38,633 nt of DNA from JAWWPY01 sp964412845 (GTDB lineage: Bacteria; Actinomycetota; Actinomycetes; Streptosporangiales; Streptosporangiaceae). The translations under genes were made by a program, and so were the position numbers. This document shows, in pieces, positions 1 through 6,818 of this stretch (position 1 is the first letter of the stretch; each line of letters starts with the position of its first letter). The stretch is from the NCBI GenBank assembly GCA_964412845.1, contig CAYPQM010000053.1, forward strand, positions 1-38,633, read 5' to 3'. Under the pieces are notes generated by a model. The model saw only the letters and a list, made by a program, of their open reading frames with translations, did not search any database and was not told where the DNA came from.

Positions 1-2323
1 GGCCGCCGTCGGCGGATCGGGCCAGCGCCGCCTCGGGCGGCGCACCGGCGAGATCGCCCAGCAGCCGCCGCCGGACGTCGTAGTCCACGGGCCGGCGGTT
101 GTCCGGATCAACCAGCGAGAACTCCCACACCTCGGTGCCCTGGTACAGGTCAGGAACGCCAGGGCAGGTCAGCAGCAGGGTCGTCTGGGCCAGTGAGTTG
201 ACCTGCCCTCGCTCGACGAGCCGGTACTCAGCCAGGAACGCCTCCAGGTCAGCGACGAAACCGCGGTCCGCGAGGATCGCCTCGACGAACGTGCCAAGTG
301 CGCGATCATAATCGTCGCGCGGGTCGACCCAGGAGGTGTGCACCTTAGCTTCCTTGGCCGCCTTTTCCAGGAAGGTGGTGACCCGGCCGGAGGCGATAGG
401 CCAGGCACCTACCAGGGTCTGGTACAGGAGATATTCGGCATTACTGTCCGGCCATCCGTTAAGCCGGTATTTGCTGTTGCGCCGGGCCCAGCGGTCCGCG
501 GCGCGTTCCCACGCCCCGGGCAGTTCCGACAGCAGGTTGATGCGGGCGCGCACGTCGCCGCTCCGCTTCGTGTCGTGGGTCGAGAGGGTGAGCATCGCTT
601 CCGGCCACCGGCTGGCCGCCTCGGTCATGGCCCGGTGGAAGTCCTCGGCCGGGCGGCCGAACTGGCCCGGGTCGCCGCCCACCTCGTTGAGCGACGCCAG
701 CGGCTGAAAGCGGTAGAAGGCGGTGTCCTCCACCCCCTTGGCCATCACCGGCGCGCTCACCTGCGCGAAGCGCAGCGCGAAGTCGGCTTCCACATCGCCG
801 GGATACTCCAGCACGAGCAGTTCGCCAATGAAGGCGACGAGCTCGCCATCGAGGTCAGGCCGGCGCCGCCGGGCCGCGGCCACGGCGGCGGCCACGTGCG
901 CACGGTCGGCCGCGGTAACGGGGCTCCGTGGCCGGGCGTAGGTGCGGTAGACGGGGAAGGCGGCGATCACCTCGCGCAGCGTGTCACGCAGGTCACGGCG
1001 GGTCTGGTCCCGCTGCCGCCGGTGCCGTTCGCAGACATCGGCCAGCAGCCCGGTGAGGCGCTCCACTTCGGCGGCCAGTTCCTCGCGCATGATCTGGAGC
1101 TTGGCGGCGTGCACGACCTCGGGATAGCTGTCATCCTCGCCCGTGAAACGGCCGTAACAAGCGTGCATGGCCGTCTCATGGCCCGGGTCGACGAAGAGCT
1201 GGTTGACCCGGTTCAGGAAGTCGTATCCGGTGGTGCCGGCCACCGGCCAGGAGCCGGGCAGTTCCTCACCGGACTCCAGGATCTTCTCGACCACGACATA
1301 CACGCCTCCGGTGGCATCGCGCAGCCGCCACAGGTAACCCTCCGGGTCGGCCAGCCCGTCCACGTGATCGACCCGCAGCCCATCCAGCGTCCCGTCGGCG
1401 ACCAAGCCGAGGATGAGCCGGTGGGTGTCGGTGAAGACCGCCTCATCCTCCACCCGCAGTCCCGCGAGCGTCTCGATGTTGAAGAACCGCCGGTAGGACA
1501 GCTCCTCCGCGGCCGTGCCCCAGTAGGCCAGCCGGTAATTCTGACGGCGCAGGAGCTGGTCAAGCACGTCCGGGTCGCTGTTCACCGCCGCTATCTCGGC
1601 GTCGATGGCCGCCGCGACCTTGGGCTGGTTCTCGCACAGCTCGCCAAGCCGGGCGAGAAGCTCTTCTTTGCCGCGGTGGCGCTGCGCCATGTCCGCCGCG
1701 TCGGTCAGGATGGCGAGCAGAAGCCGGCCGCAGGCGGCGGCCAGGTCTTCCAGTTCCCCAGATCCGGCCCGGTCCGCGGCCCGGCCCAGCAGGTCGTCGA
1801 GCGTGCGGGGCGACAGCGGCGCCTCGTGGTCGTAATAGCGGACGGTGAACGAGCCGGACCGGCGCTCGACGGCCAGTTCCCCGGCCTCCAGGACCCGGCC
1901 ATAGTGGTCACCGAGTACTGGCATCAGCACGGTGTCGGTCAGCTTGGCCTGCGGCGGATCCCAGTCGATGTCGAAATAGCTGGCGTACCGGCTCGACGGC
2001 CCGTTCTCCAGCACGTCCCACCACCAGGCGTTCGCCCGTCCAGCCAGCGCCATGTGGTTGGGCACGATATCGAGCACCTGGCCCAGGCCCGCGCGGGCCA
2101 GCGCCGCGACGAGCCTGCGGTGAGCGGCGGCGCCACCGAGTTCGTCGTTCAGCCGCCCGTGGTCGATCACGTCATAGCCGTGGGTGCTGCCCTTGACCGC
2201 CTGGAGGTAAGGGGAGCAGTAGAGGTGGCTCACCCCGAGGGCGGCGAGATAGTCGAGGATGGCGGCAGCGTCGTCGAAGGTAAAACCGGCATGAAGCTGG
2301 ACGCGGTAGGTTGCAGCCCGCAT
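1..2323 (-). CDS. treY: Malto-oligosyltrehalose synthase, 3' end cut by window edge
   Basis: TreY is a GH13-family enzyme that converts the reducing-end alpha-1,4 bond of maltodextrins to the alpha-1,1 bond of a maltooligosyl trehalose, the first step of the TreY-TreZ trehalose route in the cytoplasm. The reverse-strand reading begins MRAATYRVQLHAGFTFDD and runs open to the window edge, about 774 residues, so only the C-terminal tail is missing. Visible GH13 landmarks are the DIVPNHMA strand, the DGLRVDHVDG nucleophile region (about 1355-1385) and the VVVEKIL acid strand (about 1275-1300). Family members also have the HDTKRSGD and DLYQGTE strands, both present near 560-590 and 135-150. The ATG at 2323 is preceded by a GGGGTG ribosome-binding stretch six bases upstream. 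treZ would be expected just beyond the edge, but that is an inference. Confidence 0.95.
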   Translation of the reverse strand, partial: MRAATYRVQLHAGFTFDDAAAILDYLAALGVSHLYCSPYLQAVKGSTHGYDVIDHGRLNDELGGAAAHRRLVAALARAGLGQVLDIVPNHMALAGRANAWWWDVLENGPSSRYASYFDIDWDPPQAKLTDTVLMPVLGDHYGRVLEAGELAVERRSGSFTVRYYDHEAPLSPRTLDDLLGRAADRAGSGELEDLAAACGRLLLAILTDAADMAQRHRGKEELLARLGELCENQPKVAAAIDAEIAAVNSDPDVLDQLLRRQNYRLAYWGTAAEELSYRRFFNIETLAGLRVEDEAVFTDTHRLILGLVADGTLDGLRVDHVDGLADPEGYLWRLRDATGGVYVVVEKILESGEELPGSWPVAGTTGYDFLNRVNQLFVDPGHETAMHACYGRFTGEDDSYPEVVHAAKLQIMREELAAEVERLTGLLADVCERHRRQRDQTRRDLRDTLREVIAAFPVYRTYARPRSPVTAADRAHVAAAVAAARRRRPDLDGELVAFIGELLVLEYPGDVEADFALRFAQVSAPVMAKGVEDTAFYRFQPLASLNEVGGDPGQFGRPAEDFHRAMTEAASRWPEAMLTLSTHDTKRSGDVRARINLLSELPGAWERAADRWARRNSKYRLNGWPDSNAEYLLYQTLVGAWPIASGRVTTFLEKAAKEAKVHTSWVDPRDDYDRALGTFVEAILADRGFVADLEAFLAEYRLVERGQVNSLAQTTLLLTCPGVPDLYQGTEVWEFSLVDPDNRRPVDYDVRRRLLGDLAGAPPEAALARSADGG

Positions 2324-2646
2324 CCGTCACCCCATCTCATATCGATCCGCGGATGTCACTGACCTCGTTATGGCCCGGTAAACGCAGAATGATGTCTGGC
2401 CGGGCCGCGAGACGACGTGGGAAGGATCACTGGACCCGGCGCGCGCGGCGCGGCCTGCGCGGTCGCCACCTGGCAGATCAAAGGCCGCCCCGCCGGGCCC
2501 GGTGAAATTGCGCGGCCGGGCCGGCCTGCCGGGGCCGGTGAAATTGCGCGGCCGGGCCGGCCTGCCGGGGCCGTTCACCCGCGCCGGACCCTGGCCACCG
2601 TGGCCCAGGCTGCCCCGCATGCCTGCTGGCCCGGCCCGTCACGCGC
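2324..2646. other. Gene-free stretch upstream of treY
   Basis: No credible gene lies in these 323 bases. The treY promoter should be in the part nearest 2323, since the next gene upstream (2647-3930) is transcribed in the same direction and ends at 2647. The only structure I see is the perfect two-copy 36-bp tandem repeat listed separately, plus very GC-rich flanks. Open frames crossing here are repeat-driven and have no recognisable protein features. Confidence 0.6.
2501..2572. repeat. Perfect 2 x 36-bp tandem repeat
   Basis: Two exact head-to-tail 36-bp copies (2501-2536 and 2537-2572), each starting GGTGAAATTGCGCGGCCGGG. Each unit contains GGCCGGGCCGGCC, which can fold on itself. The copies lie between the end of the beta-helix gene and the start of treY. 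The truncated sequence just before copy one (CGCCGGGCCC) resembles the unit's end, suggesting past slippage. Confidence 0.9.
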
Positions 2647-3930
2647 CTACTGGCACAATCCCCCATTGGCGTGCGGATTCCCGTTGTCGACGTTCTCCCC
2701 CGTTTCGAGCACCCTATTGCCGCTGCGGTGCCAGCCGTCAGTAGGCCCGCCGTCATAGGGCGACCATGTCGGCCGGTCAAACCACACGCCATATTGCCCG
2801 ATACATCCGGCGGCATACGTGCTGAAGGCATTACCGGTGAACGTGATCTGCGTGGTGCTGAAGCCGCCCACGGCGGACGGATCACCTGGTCCGCTGTCTC
2901 CGGGATTGTAGTCTTCGGCGTAGATGGCGAAACCGCCCCCGGTGATCAGGTTGTCGCTGACCGTAATGTCACTGGAACTCTTCAGCGAGTCCCAGATGGC
3001 GATGGCGCTGTCCGCGTCGGTGGTCATCTGGTACGTGTTGTGCTCGATGACGCCGGCGCTGGCCCCTTCGGTCTGGTAGCCATCCTCGTGACCGTTGGCT
3101 GTCGCGGTGGTGAAGCCATGGAAGTAGCTGTTCTTGATCACGAAATCGTCGCCAGTGGTGCTCGAATAGCTGCTGTCGGCCCAGCTGAAGATGCCGTCGT
3201 TAATGCCATAGCAGTTCACTGCGTCCACCGTCAGCTTCGTGCCCTGATGCCAGATGCAGGCGTGCACTCCGTCATCGCCATTGATCGTCACCTGGTCGAT
3301 GGTCGCACTGGCACCGTCGTCGACCTTGATGTCGGCGGTGCCATTGGCGTTATCACCGGTTTCGCCGCTGTTAGAGGTGACGATGCTGTTCTTGATGGTG
3401 ACATTCTGAGCCTGGATGTCGATCATGCCCGTGATGTTCTCGCAGCTGATCACGGTGTTGTCGCTGCTGATCACGATGGTCCGGCCGAGGCTGCCAGCGT
3501 TGGAGGTAAGCCGCCCGCCCGGGCATTGCGATAGGACCGGTCCGGTGTTGGTGGGGCCAGGCCAGTCGCAGGCCGCCAGATTGGCCCACAGCCTCGTGCC
3601 GCCCGCGCGGCAGTAGGCGGGCGCCGGACCCGGCGAGGCCGGCTTGGCCGAAGGACTGCGCCTCGCCGCCGCGACGGCCGGGGCCGCGAGCGGGGAAACC
3701 CTGCTCGCGTCGGGCGAGGCCACCCGGGGCGACGTGGCCGAGGCAGTAGGCCGGGCGGGGCCGGGCCCCGAGCACGCGGACACCAGCGCCAGCCAGCACA
3801 CGGCAGCAGCCGTCACCACCGTCCGGCGGGATGCCGACGGCTTTCGCTGACGGGCAGGGGTTGGCGTCGCGTCCCCCTCGCGGCCATGCGCCACGTCCGG
3901 CGCGTCCAGAGACGCACTGTACCGTCGCAA
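2647..3930 (-). CDS. Secreted right-handed beta-helix lipoprotein
   Basis: The 427-residue product has an N-terminal basic stretch, a twin-arginine-like SRRTVVTAAAV and a hydrophobic run ending in a lipobox LVSAC (Cys about 53), so it is probably a surface lipoprotein. A low-complexity Ala/Pro/Ser linker follows (about 55-105). The body (about 130-400) is rich in short beta strands with Asn/Asp/Gly turns (VISCENITG, VTIKNSIV, ITVSDNLI, ITFTGNAF), the signature of parallel beta-helix (pectate-lyase-like fold) proteins that bind or cleave polysaccharides. No catalytic residues can be assigned, so substrate is unknown. The longest frame starts at a TTG at 3930 without a good ribosome-binding site; a GTG at 3894 is an alternative and both keep the signal sequence intact. 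Neighbour treY is on the same strand 323 bases downstream and is probably a separate transcript. Confidence 0.75.
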   Translation of the reverse strand: MRRYSASLDAPDVAHGREGDATPTPARQRKPSASRRTVVTAAAVCWLALVSACSGPGPARPTASATSPRVASPDASRVSPLAAPAVAAARRSPSAKPASPGPAPAYCRAGGTRLWANLAACDWPGPTNTGPVLSQCPGGRLTSNAGSLGRTIVISSDNTVISCENITGMIDIQAQNVTIKNSIVTSNSGETGDNANGTADIKVDDGASATIDQVTINGDDGVHACIWHQGTKLTVDAVNCYGINDGIFSWADSSYSSTTGDDFVIKNSYFHGFTTATANGHEDGYQTEGASAGVIEHNTYQMTTDADSAIAIWDSLKSSSDITVSDNLITGGGFAIYAEDYNPGDSGPGDPSAVGGFSTTQITFTGNAFSTYAAGCIGQYGVWFDRPTWSPYDGGPTDGWHRSGNRVLETGENVDNGNPHANGGLCQ

Positions 3931-4001
3931 ACCGGGCCGAGATGGGAAGCGTCTGGAAATTCTCCTGTTTAGATGGTGATCGTCCGCCAGCTAGGAGTGG
4001 G

Positions 4002-4358
4002 TCAGGGCGTGTCCCGCCTGACCTTGTCCAGCTTCACCCGGAGCCCTTCAAGGTCGTCCGCAACGATCAGCCGGACCGGCGCTCCCGCGCGGGACACCGC
4101 CAGCCATGCGGAGCCAGGATCAACTCGCTCAACCTGCCAGTCGCTGCCGAAATCCTCGGAGATCTCGGCGAGCAGCCCGGTGTCGTAGCCGTGCTCAAGT
4201 AACGACCGCAACGCGGCCACGCTCGGCGCCGTGAAAACGACCGGTGGCGCTGGCGGCCGGCGGCGGCGGGCCCGGAAGCCGTGCCTACTGCGGCTGATCT
4301 CCCACAACGCGCCGTAGTCGCTGAGGAGTTCCGTCAGGCTGGCTGCTTCATCTCTCAT
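4002..4358 (-). CDS. Small uncharacterised protein, divergent from GntR gene
   Basis: I do not recognise the family. From the chosen ATG at 4358 the product is 118 residues, starting MRDEAASLTELLSDYGALW, with an Arg-rich patch (HGFRARRRRPPAPP) near residue 30. A mixed alpha/beta remainder follows (ALRSLLEHGYDTGLLAEISEDF, then an Arg/Val strand and a basic C-terminus). It has no signal peptide or membrane segment. An upstream in-frame ATG at 4388 would add ten residues, but it overlaps a perfect TATAAT box (4387-4392, minus strand), so I prefer 4358. It is transcribed divergently from the GntR gene at 4440, so the shared AT-rich gap could carry the regulator's operator; that link is an inference. 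Confidence 0.6.
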   Translation of the reverse strand: MRDEAASLTELLSDYGALWEISRSRHGFRARRRRPPAPPVVFTAPSVAALRSLLEHGYDTGLLAEISEDFGSDWQVERVDPGSAWLAVSRAGAPVRLIVADDLEGLRVKLDKVRRDTP

Positions 4359-4386
4359 GACCAAACTATATGCTGCATCGTGACGC

Positions 4387-4392
4387 ATTATA
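4387..4392 (-). promoter_or_regulatory. Consensus -10 box in the divergent 4358/4440 gap
   Basis: The minus strand reads TATAAT at these positions, a perfect -10 hexamer, 29 bases upstream of the ATG at 4358. No convincing -35 hexamer sits at 16-18 bp spacing (the nearest candidate is TGTAGA). The whole 4360-4439 gap is unusually AT-rich for this window (ATTATAGAGCGGTATAAAGC), as expected of a bidirectional promoter region. Confidence 0.45.
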
Positions 4393-4439
4393 GAGCGGTA
4401 TAAAGCTGTCTACATATTCACGCTGCTCAGCGCCGTTCT

Positions 4440-4703
4440 ATGTTGATCTACATGGCGGGTGTGCCCGAGTTCGAGCCGGCAGCGGATGAGCCCACGTACC
4501 TGTACGCCCAGGTCGCTGATCACATCGCGGCCCGCATGGATGCCGGGGACCTCCCGCCTGGGGCGCGCCTGGCGGGCGAACGTGACCTTGCGGCGGAGTA
4601 CCGGGTCGCGCTGGGCACGGTCCGGCGCGCGGTCGAGGAACTCCGCAGCCGCGGCCTGGTCGTCACCCTGCCCGCTAAGGGCACCTTCATCATCAGGCAC
4701 TGA
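4440..4703 (+). CDS. Mini GntR-family transcriptional regulator (DNA-binding domain only)
   Basis: The product is 87 residues and is almost entirely a GntR winged helix-turn-helix: LYAQVADHIAARMDAGDLPP, then ARLAGERDLAAEYRVALGTV with recognition helix GTVRRAVEELRSRG and wing VVTLPAKGTFII. Typical GntR proteins carry a further 130-300 residue ligand domain, which is absent: the stop follows the wing directly. Short GntR/YtrA-like repressors exist in actinobacteria and often autoregulate. No Shine-Dalgarno is visible; ATGs at 4440 and 4452 are both possible, and an AT-rich stretch just upstream would fit a leaderless or near-leaderless transcript. Effector and targets are unknown; the divergent gene at 4002-4358 is the nearest candidate target. 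Confidence 0.85.
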   Translation: MLIYMAGVPEFEPAADEPTYLYAQVADHIAARMDAGDLPPGARLAGERDLAAEYRVALGTVRRAVEELRSRGLVVTLPAKGTFIIRH

Positions 4704-4730
4704 TCGGTCCGCGACATCGGGCCCGATTAC

Positions 4731-4785
4731 GGCCCGCATCGCCGCCGGTCCTGGCCCGCATCGCCGCCGGTCCTGGCCCGCATCG
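4731..4785. repeat. 22-bp tandem repeat, two and a half copies
   Basis: The unit GGCCCGCATCGCCGCCGGTC plus CT occurs at 4731-4752 and 4753-4774, followed by an 11-base partial third copy. It lies in the 141-bp gap between the mini-GntR gene and the DinB-like gene, beginning 27 bases after the GntR stop. Confidence 0.85.
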
Positions 4786-4844
4786 GCACTGATTCCGGCC
4801 CGCGACAGCGTGACCGGGCGGCCGGCGGTCAGTACTCTCGGCAG

Positions 4845-5309
4845 ATGGCACAGGAGCGGGATCCGGCCCGGTACGCGGCTGACATCGACGAGGCCCGGCA
4901 GCGGATGCTGGAGTTCGTGGCAGGCTGCGACGAAACCGACTGGCATGCCTGCGTACTGGAGGGTGACCCGCGGCCGGTCGGCGTCGTCGTGGACCATGTG
5001 GCTGACGCCTACGAGTACCTGACGCGCTGGATACGCGAGATCATGGCCGGCGCCACCGTCGCGGTGAACGCGGAGACAGTCGATGAGTTGAACGAGTTGC
5101 ACGCGGCACAAGCCGCCGGCGTGAGCCGGGCCGCTGCGGCCGATCACCTGAAGGCCAGCGGCGACACCCTCATCGAGCTGGTCCGCGGGCTGACTCCCGC
5201 CGACCTCGACCTTGGCGACGGCCGGGTCAGGCGGCTCACGGAAGTCGCGATCCGGCATCCCGACAGCCATCGATCGGAGATCCAGTCCGCGCTCGCCAGC
5301 CCGCGCTAG
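4845..5309 (+). CDS. DinB-fold (putative metal-dependent) protein
   Basis: The 154-residue protein looks like the DinB/mycothiol-S-transferase-like four-helix superfamily, cytoplasmic proteins that use three histidines to bind a divalent metal and in actinobacteria often handle thiol conjugation or isomerisation. Support: an early helix with VVDHVADAYEYLTRWIREI (His51), a central helix, and a C-terminal helix IRHPDSHRSEIQSAL (His138, His142) where the family's last histidine normally sits. Length matches the family (about 150-170). It starts at the ATG at 4845 after a short GC-rich gap from the GntR gene; co-transcription is possible. The exact reaction cannot be told from sequence. Confidence 0.65.
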   Translation: MAQERDPARYAADIDEARQRMLEFVAGCDETDWHACVLEGDPRPVGVVVDHVADAYEYLTRWIREIMAGATVAVNAETVDELNELHAAQAAGVSRAAAADHLKASGDTLIELVRGLTPADLDLGDGRVRRLTEVAIRHPDSHRSEIQSALASPR

Positions 5310-5405
5310 TGGTCTGACCGGCCACTAGGCCCAGCCGACGCCGGAACAAAACCGGTCGAGCGCCATGTCAGGACTGTGCCATCCTTCACCCGGAGGCTGC
5401 CCGCC

Positions 5406-6818
5406 ATGCTCGTCACCATCACTTCGACCGCCCGGCCCGCCACGGACCTTGGTTACCTGCTGCACAAGCATCCGGCCACAACGCAGAGCTTTGACGTGTC
5501 CGCCGGGCAGGCCCACGTGTTCTACCCGCAGGCGGACGAGAAGAGGTGCACGGCCGCCCTGCTGCTGGAGGTTGATCCCATCGGGCTGGTCCGTGGCCGG
5601 CGATCCAGCGGGCCGGACTCCTTTTCGCTGGCCCAGTACGTGAACGACCGGCCTTACGCGGCGTCCTCGATGATGGCGGTGGCCCTGGCCCGGGTCTTCA
5701 GCACGGCGATGGCTGGCCGGTGCACCGCCCGGCCGGAACTGGCCGCCGCGGCGCTGCCGCTGGAGATCGCGATTCCGGCGCTGCCCTGCAGCGGCGGGCC
5801 CGCCGTCGCCGAGCGGCTCTTCGGGCCGCTCGGCTGGGCGGTCGAGGCGCGGCCGGTGCCACTTGACCCGCTGATCCCGCAGTGGGGTGACTCCCGGTAT
5901 CTGGGACTGCGGCTGGCCGGGCAGGTGCGGCTGGCCGATGCGCTGAACCACCTGTATGTGCTGCTGCCGGTACTGGACAACGCCAAGCACTACTGGGTCA
6001 GCACAGACGAGGTGGACAAGCTCGTCCGGGCCGGCACGGGCTGGCTCGGCGGGCACCCCGACCGTGACCTGATCACCCGCCGCTACCTGGCCCACCGCCG
6101 GGAGCTTGTGCTCACCGCGGTGGGCCGGCTGGCCGAGACCGACGACACGGAACCGGAGGCACTGGATAACGCCGTACCCGACGCGGAGCCGGACGAGGCA
6201 CCGCAGCGGCAGCTTTCCCTGGCGCAGCAGCGCGCGGGCGCGGTCGTCGCCGCCCTGCGGGCGGCCGGTGCGGCCACTGTCGTGGACCTCGGCTGCGGTG
6301 AGGGCGCCCTGGTCCGGGCCCTTCTTGACGACCCCTCCTTCAGCAAGGTGCTGGGCGTTGACGTGTCGCACCGGGCGCTGGAGGTGGCCGCGCGGCGACT
6401 GCACCTGGACCGGATGCCGGACCGGCGGCGTGCCCGTGTGGACCTGCTGCAGTCCTCGCTGATCTACCGCGACGAGCGGATCGCGGGATTCGACGCCGCG
6501 GTCCTCATGGAGGTCATCGAGCATGTCGAGGAGCCCCAGCTTGGCGCCCTGGAACAGACCGTGTTCAGTTCCGCGGCCCCGGCCACCGTCGTGGTCACCA
6601 CCCCCAACGTGGAGCACAATGTCCGGTTCGCTGACCTGCCGACCGGGTCGATGCGGCACCGGGACCACCGGTTCGAGTGGACCAGGGCCCAGTTCCGGGA
6701 CTGGGCCGATGCGGTGGCCGCCAGGCGCAGCTACCGCGTCCGGTACCTGCCGGTCGGAGCCGACGACCCTGAGGTAGGGCCGCCGACGCAGCTGGCGGTG
6801 TTCTCCCGCCATGGCTGA
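5406..6818 (+). CDS. hen1: RNA 3'-terminal ribose 2'-O-methyltransferase Hen1
   Basis: Bacterial Hen1 adds a 2'-O-methyl group to the 3'-terminal ribose at the break of a cleaved RNA before Pnkp seals it, making the repaired junction resistant to the same ribotoxin. The 470-residue protein has the family's N-terminal domain (about 1-245, start MLVTITSTARPATDLGYLLH) and a C-terminal SAM methyltransferase. The latter shows motif I VVDLGCGEGALVRALL, the Mn-binding EVIEH (Glu369, Glu372, His373) and a later HRDHRFEW containing the fourth ligand, probably His421. These match the E-E-H-H ligand set known in clostridial Hen1 with a small offset. An Asp/Glu/Pro-rich linker joins the domains. The ATG at 5406 fits the family N-terminus; an earlier frame start at 5376 has no support. 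The stop overlaps pnkp by eight bases, so the two are translationally coupled. Confidence 0.95.
   Translation: MLVTITSTARPATDLGYLLHKHPATTQSFDVSAGQAHVFYPQADEKRCTAALLLEVDPIGLVRGRRSSGPDSFSLAQYVNDRPYAASSMMAVALARVFSTAMAGRCTARPELAAAALPLEIAIPALPCSGGPAVAERLFGPLGWAVEARPVPLDPLIPQWGDSRYLGLRLAGQVRLADALNHLYVLLPVLDNAKHYWVSTDEVDKLVRAGTGWLGGHPDRDLITRRYLAHRRELVLTAVGRLAETDDTEPEALDNAVPDAEPDEAPQRQLSLAQQRAGAVVAALRAAGAATVVDLGCGEGALVRALLDDPSFSKVLGVDVSHRALEVAARRLHLDRMPDRRRARVDLLQSSLIYRDERIAGFDAAVLMEVIEHVEEPQLGALEQTVFSSAAPATVVVTTPNVEHNVRFADLPTGSMRHRDHRFEWTRAQFRDWADAVAARRSYRVRYLPVGADDPEVGPPTQLAVFSRHG

Noticed and set aside
338..2362. 674-codon plus-strand frame opposite treY
   Set aside because: Shadow of a strongly GC-biased gene; the translation has no domain features, whereas the reverse strand gives a full TreY.
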